The notes under the pieces were generated by a model. That model was not told the origin of the DNA. It did not search any database and was given only the letters and a program-made list of their open reading frames with translations. From Nocardia wallacei (GTDB lineage Bacteria > Actinomycetota > Actinomycetes > Mycobacteriales > Mycobacteriaceae), in contig NZ_JARWOP010000291.1 of NCBI RefSeq assembly GCF_029868745.1, positions 1-40,986 on the forward strand: a DNA stretch of 40,986 nt, given 5' to 3'. Every line of letters starts with the position of its first letter. Within the stretch, counting starts at the first letter, position 1. The position numbers and the translations under genes are program-made. This document shows, piece after piece, positions 16,325 to 24,064 of the stretch.

Positions 16325-18921
16325 CCGGATACGACCAGCCGGGCATCACCAACCCGGAGAACGTGGACGCGCTGACCCACCAGCAGATCTACGACGCCTT
16401 CCAGACCGTGAACGATCAGACCGCCGAGGTCGTCACGACCTGGCAGCAGGCGCGCGACCAGTGGCGCGAATCCACCGGCCGGCTGGTCCAGGCCGTCCGC
16501 ACGGCCGTCGACGGCCGATGGACGGGGGTGGCCGCCGACACCGCGGTGCAGGCACTGTCCGACTACGGCACCCGGGCCGGGCAGTTGGCCGAGCTGTTCG
16601 AGCAGACCGGCCAGGTCGTCGCGAACACGGCCTTGGCCGCGGTCACCACCAAAGCCTATGTGCCCGCACCGGTTCCGGTGACGGCCGACCAGACCGAGGA
16701 CCCCACCGGCTACGACGGCCAGTCTCGCGCGGCGCAGCAGGCGCAGGACGACGCCCGCCAGGTGATGCAACAGCGGTACGTGCTGCCGTTCCTCGATCAG
16801 GACGCGCGACTGCCCGCCTTCCCCGCCGCGGTGTCGCTCGCCGGCGCGGACGCGTCGTCGGGGCCCCTCGACAGCTTGCTGTCCGGCAGTGGGTGGTCGC
16901 TCACCGGCAGCGCGACGACGGCGGCGTCGAGCGGCATACCCGTCAACGGCGCCACGGCCGCGACGAATACCGGACCGGTCAGTTCGCTGCTCAGCGGTGT
17001 GCCGGGGCTGTCGAGTGGCGCCTCGGCGGATCCCGAGTCCGGCTCGTCGCTTTTCGGTTCGCCGGGCACGCGGCCGAAACCGAACCATCACGGACCGGTG
17101 GGCAGCGGGCTGGGGACTCCGAACTCCAGCGGTCGGCCATCGGGGACGGCCGGTAGTCACAGCGGGCACGACGCTCCGCCGCCACGGCCCGAACGGCCGG
17201 TGGGTGAGGAGAAGCCGCGGCCCGGTCCCGCGGGGCCGTCGGAGACGAGCGAGCCGAAACCGGTCGACCATGCCGTTCCCGAGAATCCGCGTCCGGGTCC
17301 GGCTCCAGGGCCGGGAACGGTTGCGACACACGGTGATTCGGCGCACGACGGTTCCAACGGTCCGGCCACTACAAGCAGCTCGCATACAGGTACCGCGGGG
17401 GTTACCGGTAACGGTGGTGCGGGAACGGCCGGTGGGGCGGGCGCACAGCCGGGGCAGTCGTCGAATCCTTCTGTGCCCGGGTCGCATTCGTCGCCACAGT
17501 CTCCCGGTGCGCCGACGGCGCCCACGCCACCACCGTCCGCGCCGGCAGCCCCCGGCCCGTTGTCCGCGCCCTCCGCGCCGATCCCCGCCGCACCCGGCCC
17601 GCTGTCCTCGATCCCCGTCCCGAGCGCACCGGGAGTGCCGCCGGTTCCCGTGCCGCCACCCCTTCCCAGCGCGCCCATTCCCGCGCCTGCGCCGAACGCG
17701 CCCATGAGTCCCCCAGTGCCGAACGCGCCCACGAGCCCCTCTGTGCCGAACGCGCCGGTGAACCCTCCGGCACCGAGCTCCGGTGCACCTGCTCCCGCGC
17801 CGAACGTTCCGCCGTCTCCGCAGCCAGGTGCCCCGGCTTCGCCGCCGGGCGCACCGTTGGGCAAGCCGGTACCGCCGCCCGCTCCGATGCCAAATCCGCC
17901 TGCCCCGCCCCTGGTTCCGCCCGCGCCGACACCGAAAATTCCGGGCTTCGCGGGTCCGGCCGTCCCGAATGCGAGCCCGGACCTCACGCCGTACACCGCA
18001 GCGGGCGCGACGGCGATCAGCGGCACGGCTGCCGCGGAACTCGCGCAGACCGCCGACGATCCGGTGCACCGGATGCCCCGCGTGCGCCGCTACGTGGGTG
18101 ACCGAGAACGCTACGGCCTCCGATTCGACAAGCACCACGAAACCGACACCGACGAAGCCGATCCCGCCGCCATCGACGCGGAGAACCCTTCCACTGATGC
18201 CGAGTCGGCTGATGGGGGTAACGACCCGCGCGCTTCCGCAACAGGCACGGGAGAACACCATCCCACCGCGGGCGCAAGCGAACTCGTCAAGGACTCGGGC
18301 ACACAGACGAGCAGAGAAAACGATTCGGTCATTACCAGCGCGCCGCAACCCGACGCGTCCCCCTCCCACAACGACGCGTCCGGCACTGCCGAGGGCCTCA
18401 TCACAGCGCCCGCGGCACCGCCCGACGACAGCGGCGTCCCCGAAACCCGTTCGGGCGCAGCCGAAACACCGCCCAGCTCACAGCCGAGGTCCGCCACCGA
18501 CCTGCCCGCACCGACCACGGGCGAGGCGGATTCCGGCGCATCTCTCTCCCACAGCGACGCACCCGGTTCTGCCGGCGGCCTCATCACGGCACCCCCGGCA
18601 CAGCCCGACGGCAGCGGCGTTCCCGAAACCCGTTCGGGCGCAGCGGAAACACCGCCCAGCTCACAGCCGACGTCCGCCACCGACCCGCCCGCACCGACCA
18701 CGGGCGAGGCGGATTCCGGTACCGCCGAATCACGGCCCGCCGGGGATACGGCGGTCGCCGAGGGCGAGGAATCTCACACGCACGACCGCGCGCCGGACTC
18801 TGGCGGTGACCAAACCCGTTCCGGCACTATCGGATCCGTACCGGTGGAGACCGTTCATCCCCGCAGCACCGCAACCGCCCCGGACAACTACCGCAATGTT
18901 CCACCCGTGATAGGTGAGTAA
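16321..18921 (+). CDS. WXG/PPE-like protein with long Pro-rich repeat tail
   Basis: 866 aa. The N-terminal 160 residues are helical with W67-T-G69 at a helix turn, as in WXG100/PPE proteins, and Tyr-rich segments after it. From about residue 165 it becomes low complexity: Ser/Gly-rich, then Pro-rich with SVPNAP-type repeats (about 395-560), then an acidic Ser/Thr/Pro tail with a 61-residue tandem duplication (681-802). No signal peptide or membrane anchor is seen. Together with the EspG-like gene overlapping its stop (TAATG), this argues for an ESX-exported surface or secreted protein; that is inference. The GTG start is fixed by the 4-nt overlap with the gene before it. Confidence 0.8.
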   Translation: MTGYDQPGITNPENVDALTHQQIYDAFQTVNDQTAEVVTTWQQARDQWRESTGRLVQAVRTAVDGRWTGVAADTAVQALSDYGTRAGQLAELFEQTGQVVANTALAAVTTKAYVPAPVPVTADQTEDPTGYDGQSRAAQQAQDDARQVMQQRYVLPFLDQDARLPAFPAAVSLAGADASSGPLDSLLSGSGWSLTGSATTAASSGIPVNGATAATNTGPVSSLLSGVPGLSSGASADPESGSSLFGSPGTRPKPNHHGPVGSGLGTPNSSGRPSGTAGSHSGHDAPPPRPERPVGEEKPRPGPAGPSETSEPKPVDHAVPENPRPGPAPGPGTVATHGDSAHDGSNGPATTSSSHTGTAGVTGNGGAGTAGGAGAQPGQSSNPSVPGSHSSPQSPGAPTAPTPPPSAPAAPGPLSAPSAPIPAAPGPLSSIPVPSAPGVPPVPVPPPLPSAPIPAPAPNAPMSPPVPNAPTSPSVPNAPVNPPAPSSGAPAPAPNVPPSPQPGAPASPPGAPLGKPVPPPAPMPNPPAPPLVPPAPTPKIPGFAGPAVPNASPDLTPYTAAGATAISGTAAAELAQTADDPVHRMPRVRRYVGDRERYGLRFDKHHETDTDEADPAAIDAENPSTDAESADGGNDPRASATGTGEHHPTAGASELVKDSGTQTSRENDSVITSAPQPDASPSHNDASGTAEGLITAPAAPPDDSGVPETRSGAAETPPSSQPRSATDLPAPTTGEADSGASLSHSDAPGSAGGLITAPPAQPDGSGVPETRSGAAETPPSSQPTSATDPPAPTTGEADSGTAESRPAGDTAVAEGEESHTHDRAPDSGGDQTRSGTIGSVPVETVHPRSTATAPDNYRNVPPVIGE
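18361..18726 (+). repeat. 183-bp in-frame tandem duplication
   Basis: Two copies, 18361-18543 and 18544-18726, each 61 codons, share long runs such as SGVPETRSGAAETPPSSQP and PAPTTGEADSG. They lie in the disordered tail of the WXG/PPE-like protein. The copies differ at scattered codons, so the duplication is not brand new. Confidence 0.88.
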
Positions 18922-19745
18922 TGGCGTCCTGGTCGTTCGATGAAGAGGAGTTCGCGGCCCTGTGGTTCGGGCCGGCCAACGACCGCATGCTGTACCCGCT
19001 CGACTACCTGTCCCGGTTCGGGCACGTCAACGAGCGCGACCGATTCTGGGCCCGAGTGCGGCAGGAGTACTCCGAACGCGGCCGGTTGAACTGGAACGAG
19101 GCCGACCTGCTGCGCCGCGCCTTCACGGTGCTCACCGAGCCGGAGGTGTGGGCGGAGATCCACGGAGTGTCCGACCAGGCGGGCCCGATCCGCGTCGCCG
19201 CCGCCCGGCACGACCGCCACGCCGCACTGGCCATGCAGTTCACCCGCCGCGGCCGCATCGAACTCTCCATCACCGCCGCCGACCGACTACCCGACCGTCT
19301 GACCATGCTCCTCCCGGAACAGCCGCCCGGCACCCGCCCCGCCCAGGCCTTCGTCGCCGCCGACCTCTACCCCGAACGCCAGCCGATCCTCCGCTACACC
19401 GGCGAATCGACCCCGCTCCAGCGCTACCGCGAACTCATCCGCCGCCCCGCCACCGGCGCCGGAGTGGTCACCATCTTCCGCGGCCCCCGCCGCCAGGGCC
19501 TCCGCCCACCCCGCAAGGTCGGCACCGTGCGCTGGTACGACATCGAAGACGACGGCCGCTACATGGAGACGGGCAGCCGCACCATCACCGTCCGCCCCGC
19601 CGACTCCTCCACCCTCCGCGGCGCGGTCACCCGCCTACTCGACCACGCCCTACTCGAATTCCGCGACTACGTAGAGGACTCCGCCGAACTGGCCCCCCAA
19701 CGAGTCATCGACGCCCCACCCGCCACCCCGCACCTCCGTCCCTGA
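18921..19745 (+). CDS. EspG-like ESX secretion chaperone
   Basis: 274 aa, soluble, no signal peptide. The start SWSFDEEEFAALWFGPAND, the central RGRIELSITAADRLPDRLT and VTIFRGPRRQ resemble EspG proteins, the cytoplasmic chaperones that bind PPE partners and deliver them to an ESX machine (family knowledge). Its ATG overlaps the stop of the PPE-like gene by one base, as expected of a dedicated chaperone. No eccA-E or mycP gene is in the window. The match is by overall pattern, not a catalytic motif. Confidence 0.78.
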   Translation: MASWSFDEEEFAALWFGPANDRMLYPLDYLSRFGHVNERDRFWARVRQEYSERGRLNWNEADLLRRAFTVLTEPEVWAEIHGVSDQAGPIRVAAARHDRHAALAMQFTRRGRIELSITAADRLPDRLTMLLPEQPPGTRPAQAFVAADLYPERQPILRYTGESTPLQRYRELIRRPATGAGVVTIFRGPRRQGLRPPRKVGTVRWYDIEDDGRYMETGSRTITVRPADSSTLRGAVTRLLDHALLEFRDYVEDSAELAPQRVIDAPPATPHLRP

Positions 19746-20074
19746 GCTTCCTGCCCTGCCCGACCACCTACTCCACCGACCGAACAAGTGCCTCGCGTCA
19801 GGGAGTGGGCAGCGTCCGGGCAACTGAACGGGTTGAATCGCCATGGCGGTGAAGCGCATACGGTCTCCAGAGCCGCCGGGGCGTGCCGCTCCGTATGGAC
19901 GAACCCTCTCGAGGTCAGGCACTGGGCGCTTCGCCGAGCGCGGGTGATTTCGGATTGCGCGAGCACTGTCAACGTCTCGTCTTCGACAGGCAGATTGCGC
20001 CTGGGGCGAACAGCTGGGCGGGGACCTGGATTCGGCGGATGCTGGAGGGATAGCGGTGTAATCATGTAAGCGGG
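19746..20074. other. 329-bp interval without a recognisable gene
   Basis: Lies between the EspG-like gene and the HtrA-like gene, both on the plus strand. The middle part (about 19850-20060) is AT-richer than its surroundings, as expected for a promoter region. Open frames on the minus strand have no coding bias and no family resemblance. Confidence 0.55.
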
Positions 20075-21115
20075 ATGGTGATCGTCGTGGACGAGGATGC
20101 GATCGCGGGGAGGCTCGGCGGCGGCGCCGGCTCGGACGGGCAGGCCGGTCCGGAGAGCGATCCGGTTGTGCACCGGGAGGCGGATGAGGCGGCCGAGGCG
20201 GAAGCGGTGGCACTCGACGCGTATTCACGCACGGTGGTTGCGGTCGCCCGGCAGGTCACTCCGCACGTTGCGAGCGTGCAGACCCGTCGCGGTGGTGGTT
20301 CCGCGGTCGTGGTCAGCGGGGACGGATACCTGCTCACCAACGCTCACGTGGTGGGGTCGGCGCGGGCGGGAACCGTCGAGTTCGCCGACGGTAGCGCCGC
20401 GCCGTTCGACGTGACCGGGGTGGACCCGTTGTCGGACCTGGCCGTGTTGTACGCCCGGGGCGACGCACCCGACGCGGCCACGCTCGGCGATGCCGACCGG
20501 CTGGTTGTCGGTCAACTCGTGGTGGCGGTGGGTAGCCCGCTCGGATTGGCGGGGTCGGTGACCGCGGGTGTGGTGAGCGCGCTCGGCCGGGCCGTCCCGG
20601 TCGGCGCCGGGCGCAGCACCAGGGTGATCGAGGATGTCGTTCAGACCGACGCCGCGCTGAATCCTGGCAATTCCGGTGGCGCGCTGGCGGATTCGTCCGG
20701 GCATGTGGTCGGGGTGAACACCGCCGTCGCCGGTATCGGACTGGGCCTGGCGATCCCGATCAATTCCACCACCCGACGGATCGTCGACGCCCTGCGCACC
20801 GACGGCCGGGTGCGGCGCGCCTACCTCGGGGTGGTGGGCGCTCCCGCCCCACTGCCCGCCGCGCTCGCCGCCCGCGTCGGACGCCGCGCCGCGCTGCGCG
20901 TCGTGGAAGTGGTGCGCGACGGCCCCGCCGATCGCGCCGGTCTACGCCGCGGCGATCTGGTCCTCACCGTGGACCGCGCGGAAATCCGTGACGCCCAGGG
21001 CATTCAACGCCACCTGTTCGCCGACGCCATCGGCCGCGCCCTCCCCGTCACGGTGCTGCGCAACGGCGCGATGGTGGACGTGATCGCCATACCGACCGAA
21101 CTCACCGCCGAATGA
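20075..21115 (+). CDS. HtrA/DegP-like trypsin-fold serine protease with PDZ domain
   Basis: 346 aa. The S1C catalytic triad is visible: H91 (LLTNAHVVG), D121 (DPLSDLAVL), S200 (NPGNSGGAL). A C-terminal PDZ domain begins near residue 250 (RAYLGVVG ... VRDGPADRAGLRRGDLVLTV). These proteases degrade or monitor misfolded proteins. Unlike most HtrA proteins of this group, no signal peptide or membrane segment precedes the protease domain: the first 50 residues are Gly/Ala/Glu-rich and polar. It is therefore probably cytoplasmic, unless the start lies elsewhere. It ends 28 bp from the convergent XRE gene. Confidence 0.92.
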   Translation: MVIVVDEDAIAGRLGGGAGSDGQAGPESDPVVHREADEAAEAEAVALDAYSRTVVAVARQVTPHVASVQTRRGGGSAVVVSGDGYLLTNAHVVGSARAGTVEFADGSAAPFDVTGVDPLSDLAVLYARGDAPDAATLGDADRLVVGQLVVAVGSPLGLAGSVTAGVVSALGRAVPVGAGRSTRVIEDVVQTDAALNPGNSGGALADSSGHVVGVNTAVAGIGLGLAIPINSTTRRIVDALRTDGRVRRAYLGVVGAPAPLPAALAARVGRRAALRVVEVVRDGPADRAGLRRGDLVLTVDRAEIRDAQGIQRHLFADAIGRALPVTVLRNGAMVDVIAIPTELTAE

Positions 21116-21143
21116 GTGGCACGCCTGCCGAAAACCGCCGGCG

Positions 21144-21407
21144 CTAGGCCGATTCGGCCAAGGCCGCCGACTGCCAGACCTCCGCCAGCTCCTGTAGCGG
21201 AATGTCCAGGGCGCGGCTCAAACCGACCACCGTACCGAAGGCGGGGCTGGGCAAGCGGCCGGACTCGATCTTGCGAAGCGTCTCCGGGGAGATGCCCGCC
21301 TCGCGCGCCACGGCGGCCGGGTCTCGCTGCGCCCGTGCCGCGCGCAGGTAGGCGCCGAGCCGTCGACCGGCCTCGACCTGAGCGGGGGTAAGGGGTAGGC
21401 GAACCAT
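21144..21407 (-). CDS. XRE-family helix-turn-helix regulator
   Basis: 87 aa, essentially only a Cro/C1-type DNA-binding domain: LGAYLRAARAQRDPAAVAREAGISPETLRKIESGR, then SPAFGTVVGLSRALDIPLQEL. It is divergent from the methionine aminopeptidase gene. Two near-identical inverted repeats with GGTATT/AATACC arms lie between the genes, one inside its own promoter, which implies autorepression and control of the neighbour. ATG 21407 is 6 nt from the TAGGGT -10, so the transcript is predicted to be leaderless. Confidence 0.93.
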   Translation of the reverse strand: MVRLPLTPAQVEAGRRLGAYLRAARAQRDPAAVAREAGISPETLRKIESGRLPSPAFGTVVGLSRALDIPLQELAEVWQSAALAESA

Positions 21408-21413
21408 GCGGCT

Positions 21414-21443
21414 ACCCTACGGGTTGGTATTCAAATACCGCAA
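21414..21443 (-). promoter_or_regulatory. XRE gene promoter
   Basis: On the minus strand TTGCGG (21443-21438), an 18-nt spacer and TAGGGT (21419-21414), 6 nt before ATG 21407. The first operator fills most of the spacer. Confidence 0.55.
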
Positions 21444-21453
21444 GCGCTACGGT
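21424..21453 (+). promoter_or_regulatory. Methionine aminopeptidase promoter
   Basis: TTGGTA (21424-21429), an 18-nt spacer and TACGGT (21448-21453). The first operator overlaps the -35 and the second begins right after the -10, over the expected transcription start. Confidence 0.5.
21426..21439. promoter_or_regulatory. Operator 1 of the XRE/MetAP divergent region
   Basis: GGTATT-CA-AATACC, 6-bp arms. It overlaps the -35 of the aminopeptidase promoter and the spacer of the XRE promoter. Confidence 0.7.
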
Positions 21454-21467
21454 GGTATTTAAATACC
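21454..21467. promoter_or_regulatory. Operator 2 of the XRE/MetAP divergent region
   Basis: GGTATTTAAATACC, a perfect 14-bp palindrome with the same arms as operator 1, centred 28 bp from it. It covers the predicted start point of the aminopeptidase transcript. Confidence 0.72.
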
Positions 21468-21483
21468 GAACTGGAGGATGCTC

Positions 21484-22251
21484 GTGGTCGAACTGAAAAC
21501 ACCCGCCGAGATCGAACGGATGCGGGTGACCGGCCGATTCGTTGCCGAAGTCCTGGCCGAACTCCGCGAACGCGCACAGGTGGGAGTCAATCTGCTGGAC
21601 CTGGAGCGGCACGTGCGCGACCGCATCCGCGAACGCGGCGCCACCTCCTGCTATTGGGACTACGCACCCTCCTTCGGGCGCGGACCGTTCCGCAACACCG
21701 TCTGCCTGTCGGTCAATGACGCGGTGCTGCACGGGCTTCCGTTCGACTACACACTGCGCGACGGCGACGTCCTGAGCATCGACCTCGCGGTGAGCATCGA
21801 CGGCTGGGTAGCCGACTCGGCGATCACGGTCATCGTGGGCACCGCCGCCGAACCGGATCGTCGCCTGGTCCGCGCGACCGAGGAGGCGCTGGCCGCCGCG
21901 ATCGAGGTGGCCCTGCCGGGCAACCGGATCGGCGACATCTCCGCCACCATCGCCGAGGTCGCCCACGGTTACGGCTACCGGGTCAACACCGAATTCGGCG
22001 GTCACGGCCTGGGCCGCACCATGCACGAGGACCCGCACGTGTCCAACGCCGGGCGCCCCGGCCGCGGCATGCGCCTGCGCCCGGGCCTGACCCTCGCCCT
22101 GGAACCGTGGCTCGCCGCGGGCACCGACCGCATCGTGACCGATCCGGACGGATGGACGCTCCGCTCGGCCGACGGTTCCCGCACCGCCCACTCCGAGCAC
22201 ACCATCGCCGTCACCGACGATGGCCCGCGCGTGCTGACCCTCGCCGACTGA
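21484..22251 (+). CDS. map: Type I methionine aminopeptidase (M24), regulated paralogue
   Basis: 255 aa pita-bread metallopeptidase that removes initiator methionine. The metal ligands appear in order: Asp in SIDLAVSIDG and Asp in WVADSAIT, His in GHGLGRTMHEDP, Glu in ALEPWLA and Glu in HSEHTIAV. The start is decided by GGAGG at 21473-21477: it touches ATG 21478 but lies 6 nt from the in-frame GTG 21484, which is therefore preferred. Having a dedicated XRE repressor with two operators is unusual for an enzyme that is normally constitutive, so this is likely a second Map; the housekeeping copy would be elsewhere. Confidence 0.9.
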   Translation: MVELKTPAEIERMRVTGRFVAEVLAELRERAQVGVNLLDLERHVRDRIRERGATSCYWDYAPSFGRGPFRNTVCLSVNDAVLHGLPFDYTLRDGDVLSIDLAVSIDGWVADSAITVIVGTAAEPDRRLVRATEEALAAAIEVALPGNRIGDISATIAEVAHGYGYRVNTEFGGHGLGRTMHEDPHVSNAGRPGRGMRLRPGLTLALEPWLAAGTDRIVTDPDGWTLRSADGSRTAHSEHTIAVTDDGPRVLTLAD

Positions 22252-22262
22252 ACCACGGGATC

Positions 22263-22958
22263 TCAGCCCTGTTCGCGAACGCCGGGATACTCGGCGCGCA
22301 GCGCGTCGAGATCGTCGGCGGCCAACCGCAGGGCCGCGAGTTCCCGCCGCCGCTCGGCCGCCCGCTCCACATCGCCTGCGGCCGAGTGCATATCGGCCAG
22401 CATCGCGAGGGCGCGGCCGCGCTCGAGCTGCGTGGCGGATCGGTCGAACCGCCGCAGCCCCACCTCCAGCACCCGGATCGCCTCGGCCTCGTTGGTCTTG
22501 AAGTCCCGCAGGATCCGAGCGTTGTCGAGCACCCGGGCGAGCTCGGTGAGTTCGCGCGAGCCGCCGTACTCGATGTCGGGTTCGTCGTGCTCGATGTAGA
22601 TGATCGAATTGCCGGCGGGGTCCACGACGGTAAACCGCGTCTGCCCCGGCCGGAACCGAGTGATCCGCGGCGCGCCGCGCGCCGGGACCCGGCCGTAATG
22701 CTCGCGCAGGGCCGCGCTGAATTCCGCATGCCGATGCGCGGCGTCATCGATCAGCACGAGGCAGCCCACGTGCGCTTCCTCGGCGCTCCCGGCCTGCGGC
22801 GGCGTCGGTCCCAGATGGATCTGATATCCGTCGCGATGCAGCACGGCGTAGGCATAGGGCCTGGACTGCTCGTCGGTCACCTTGTACCCGAGCGCGCGAT
22901 AGAACTCGAGCGTGACCGGCAGATCGCCGCTCCAGAGCACCGGAATCGAGATGGCCAC
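22263..22958 (-). CDS. VOC (glyoxalase/bleomycin resistance) superfamily protein with helical C-terminus
   Basis: 231 aa. Residues 1-125 form a vicinal-oxygen-chelate fold (ISIPVLWSGDLPVTLEFYRALGYKV ... RFTVVDPAGNSIIYIEH). Residues 130-230 are all-helical and resemble tetratricopeptide-like repeats (ARALAMLADMHSAAGDVERA), an uncommon extension for this family. Members bind or modify small molecules, including antibiotics; function is not assignable. The GTG start follows a GGGAGGGG stretch. The gene is divergent from padR and its promoter sits between twin PadR-type palindromes. Confidence 0.85.
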   Translation of the reverse strand: MAISIPVLWSGDLPVTLEFYRALGYKVTDEQSRPYAYAVLHRDGYQIHLGPTPPQAGSAEEAHVGCLVLIDDAAHRHAEFSAALREHYGRVPARGAPRITRFRPGQTRFTVVDPAGNSIIYIEHDEPDIEYGGSRELTELARVLDNARILRDFKTNEAEAIRVLEVGLRRFDRSATQLERGRALAMLADMHSAAGDVERAAERRRELAALRLAADDLDALRAEYPGVREQG

Positions 22959-22982
22959 CCATCCCCTCCCTTCCTGCTGTAT

Positions 22983-22992
22983 TCAAATTTGA
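22983..22992. promoter_or_regulatory. PadR operator copy 1
   Basis: TCAAATTTGA, a perfect 10-bp palindrome, part of a TCAAATTTGACTAGC direct repeat shared with copy 2. It lies just downstream of the -10 of the VOC gene promoter. Confidence 0.65.
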
Positions 22993-22999
22993 CTAGCTC

Positions 23000-23029
23000 A
23001 CGGTAAGTCGGTTGGCGAGGGGAAGTCAA
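23000..23029 (-). promoter_or_regulatory. VOC gene promoter
   Basis: Minus strand: TTGACT (23029-23024), an 18-nt spacer, TACCGT (23005-23000). The -35 is part of palindrome copy 2 and the start point falls in copy 1. Confidence 0.5.
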
Positions 23030-23037
23030 ATTTGACT
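23024..23037. promoter_or_regulatory. PadR operator copy 2
   Basis: AGTCAAATTTGACT, a perfect 14-bp palindrome, centred 43 bp (about four helical turns) from copy 1. It abuts TAGCAT (23037-23042), a candidate -10 for padR with TTGGCG at 23012-23017 as its -35. Confidence 0.7.
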
Positions 23038-23065
23038 AGCATGGTGGTCGATCGAAAGGAGCCTC

Positions 23066-23656
23066 GTGTCCGCCGTGCGCCTGCTCGTATTGGGAGTCAT
23101 CCGGCTGCATCAGCCCACCTACGGGTACGCGGTGCGCCGGGAACTGCTGTCGTGGCGAGCCGAGACCTGGACCAATGTCCGGCCCGGATCGATCTACCAT
23201 GCCCTCAAACAGCTCACCGCGGAGGACAAGCTGCGTGCGGTGCGGACCGAGGACAGCGACCAGGGCCCCGGCCGCACCTTGTTCGAGCTGACCGCGGCCG
23301 GCGACGACGAGTTCTTCGCGAGCCTGCGGGCCGCGCTGGTCAGCGTCGACATGGAGGAACTCGGCGCGGGCATCGCGTTCATGGACGCGCTGCCGCGACA
23401 GCAGGTTGTCGACCTGCTCACCACGCAGCAGCGGGCCACCGCCGAGATCCGCGACGGCCTGCTGACGATGCGGTCCGAGTTTCCCAGCCGCTACGACGCG
23501 CCCTACTCGCCCGACCTGCTCGAACTCTGGAGCGGCGTCTTCGACAACTTCACCGGATGGACCGACCGGCTGCTGCGACGCCTGGCGGCGGGCGAGTACC
23601 GCATGGCCGACGATCCCCCTCGGCCGACGGGCGACGACCCGGACACGGCCGGTTAG
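23066..23656 (+). CDS. PadR family transcriptional regulator
   Basis: 196 aa. An N-terminal winged helix of the PadR type (LLVLGVIRLHQPTYGYAVRREL ... NVRPGSIYHALKQL ... LFELTAAGDDEF) is followed by a helical PadR C-terminal domain used for dimerisation. GTG 23066 has GGAG at 4 nt within AAAGGAG. It is the likely ligand of the twin palindromes upstream, controlling itself and the divergent VOC gene. Its stop lies inside the -10-like TAGGCT of the following PPOX gene, 9 bp away. Confidence 0.93.
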   Translation: MSAVRLLVLGVIRLHQPTYGYAVRRELLSWRAETWTNVRPGSIYHALKQLTAEDKLRAVRTEDSDQGPGRTLFELTAAGDDEFFASLRAALVSVDMEELGAGIAFMDALPRQQVVDLLTTQQRATAEIRDGLLTMRSEFPSRYDAPYSPDLLELWSGVFDNFTGWTDRLLRRLAAGEYRMADDPPRPTGDDPDTAG

Positions 23657-23659
23657 GCT
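23654..23659 (+). promoter_or_regulatory. -10 hexamer TAGGCT of the first PPOX gene, leaderless type
   Basis: TAGGCT begins with the TAG stop of padR and ends 6 nt before GTG 23666. It suggests an additional promoter inside the padR-PPOX unit. Confidence 0.4.
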
Positions 23660-23665
23660 CTCCCG

Positions 23666-24049
23666 GTGGACAATCCCTTCGGCCCCGTCGGCACCGCCAA
23701 CTACGTTCTGCTGACCACCTACAAAAAGGATGGCACCCCTGTCGGGACACCGCTGTGGGCGGCGCTCGACGACGGCAAGCTGTATGTCTGGACGGTCGCC
23801 GACAGCTGGAAGGTGAAGCGCATCCGCCGCAATCCCGCGGTGACGCTGCAACCGTGCAGCGCCACCGGTACACCGCGCGGCGATGTAATCGAAGGCACCG
23901 CAAGCATTCTCGACGACGAAGGCAGCGAGCGGGTGCGCAAGCTGATCAAGCGCAAGTACTCCGTGCAGGGCTGGCTGGTCGTCACCGGCAGTGTGCTGCG
24001 GCGGGGGCGGCGCGGCACCGTCGGTATCGAGATCGCCACCGGTAGTTGA
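23666..24049 (+). CDS. PPOX-class F420-dependent oxidoreductase, copy A
   Basis: 127 aa split-beta-barrel flavin/F420 protein of the deazaflavin-dependent PPOX class found in actinobacteria. Recognisable signatures: YVLLTTYKKDGTPVGTPLWAA near the start and WKVKRIRRNPAVTLQPC. Its substrate is unknown. It follows padR by 9 bp and may respond to the same signal as the VOC protein. It is strikingly similar to the next gene, which points toward it with only 15 bp between the stops. Confidence 0.88.
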   Translation: MDNPFGPVGTANYVLLTTYKKDGTPVGTPLWAALDDGKLYVWTVADSWKVKRIRRNPAVTLQPCSATGTPRGDVIEGTASILDDEGSERVRKLIKRKYSVQGWLVVTGSVLRRGRRGTVGIEIATGS

Positions 24050-24064
24050 GCGGAGCGGGGCACG

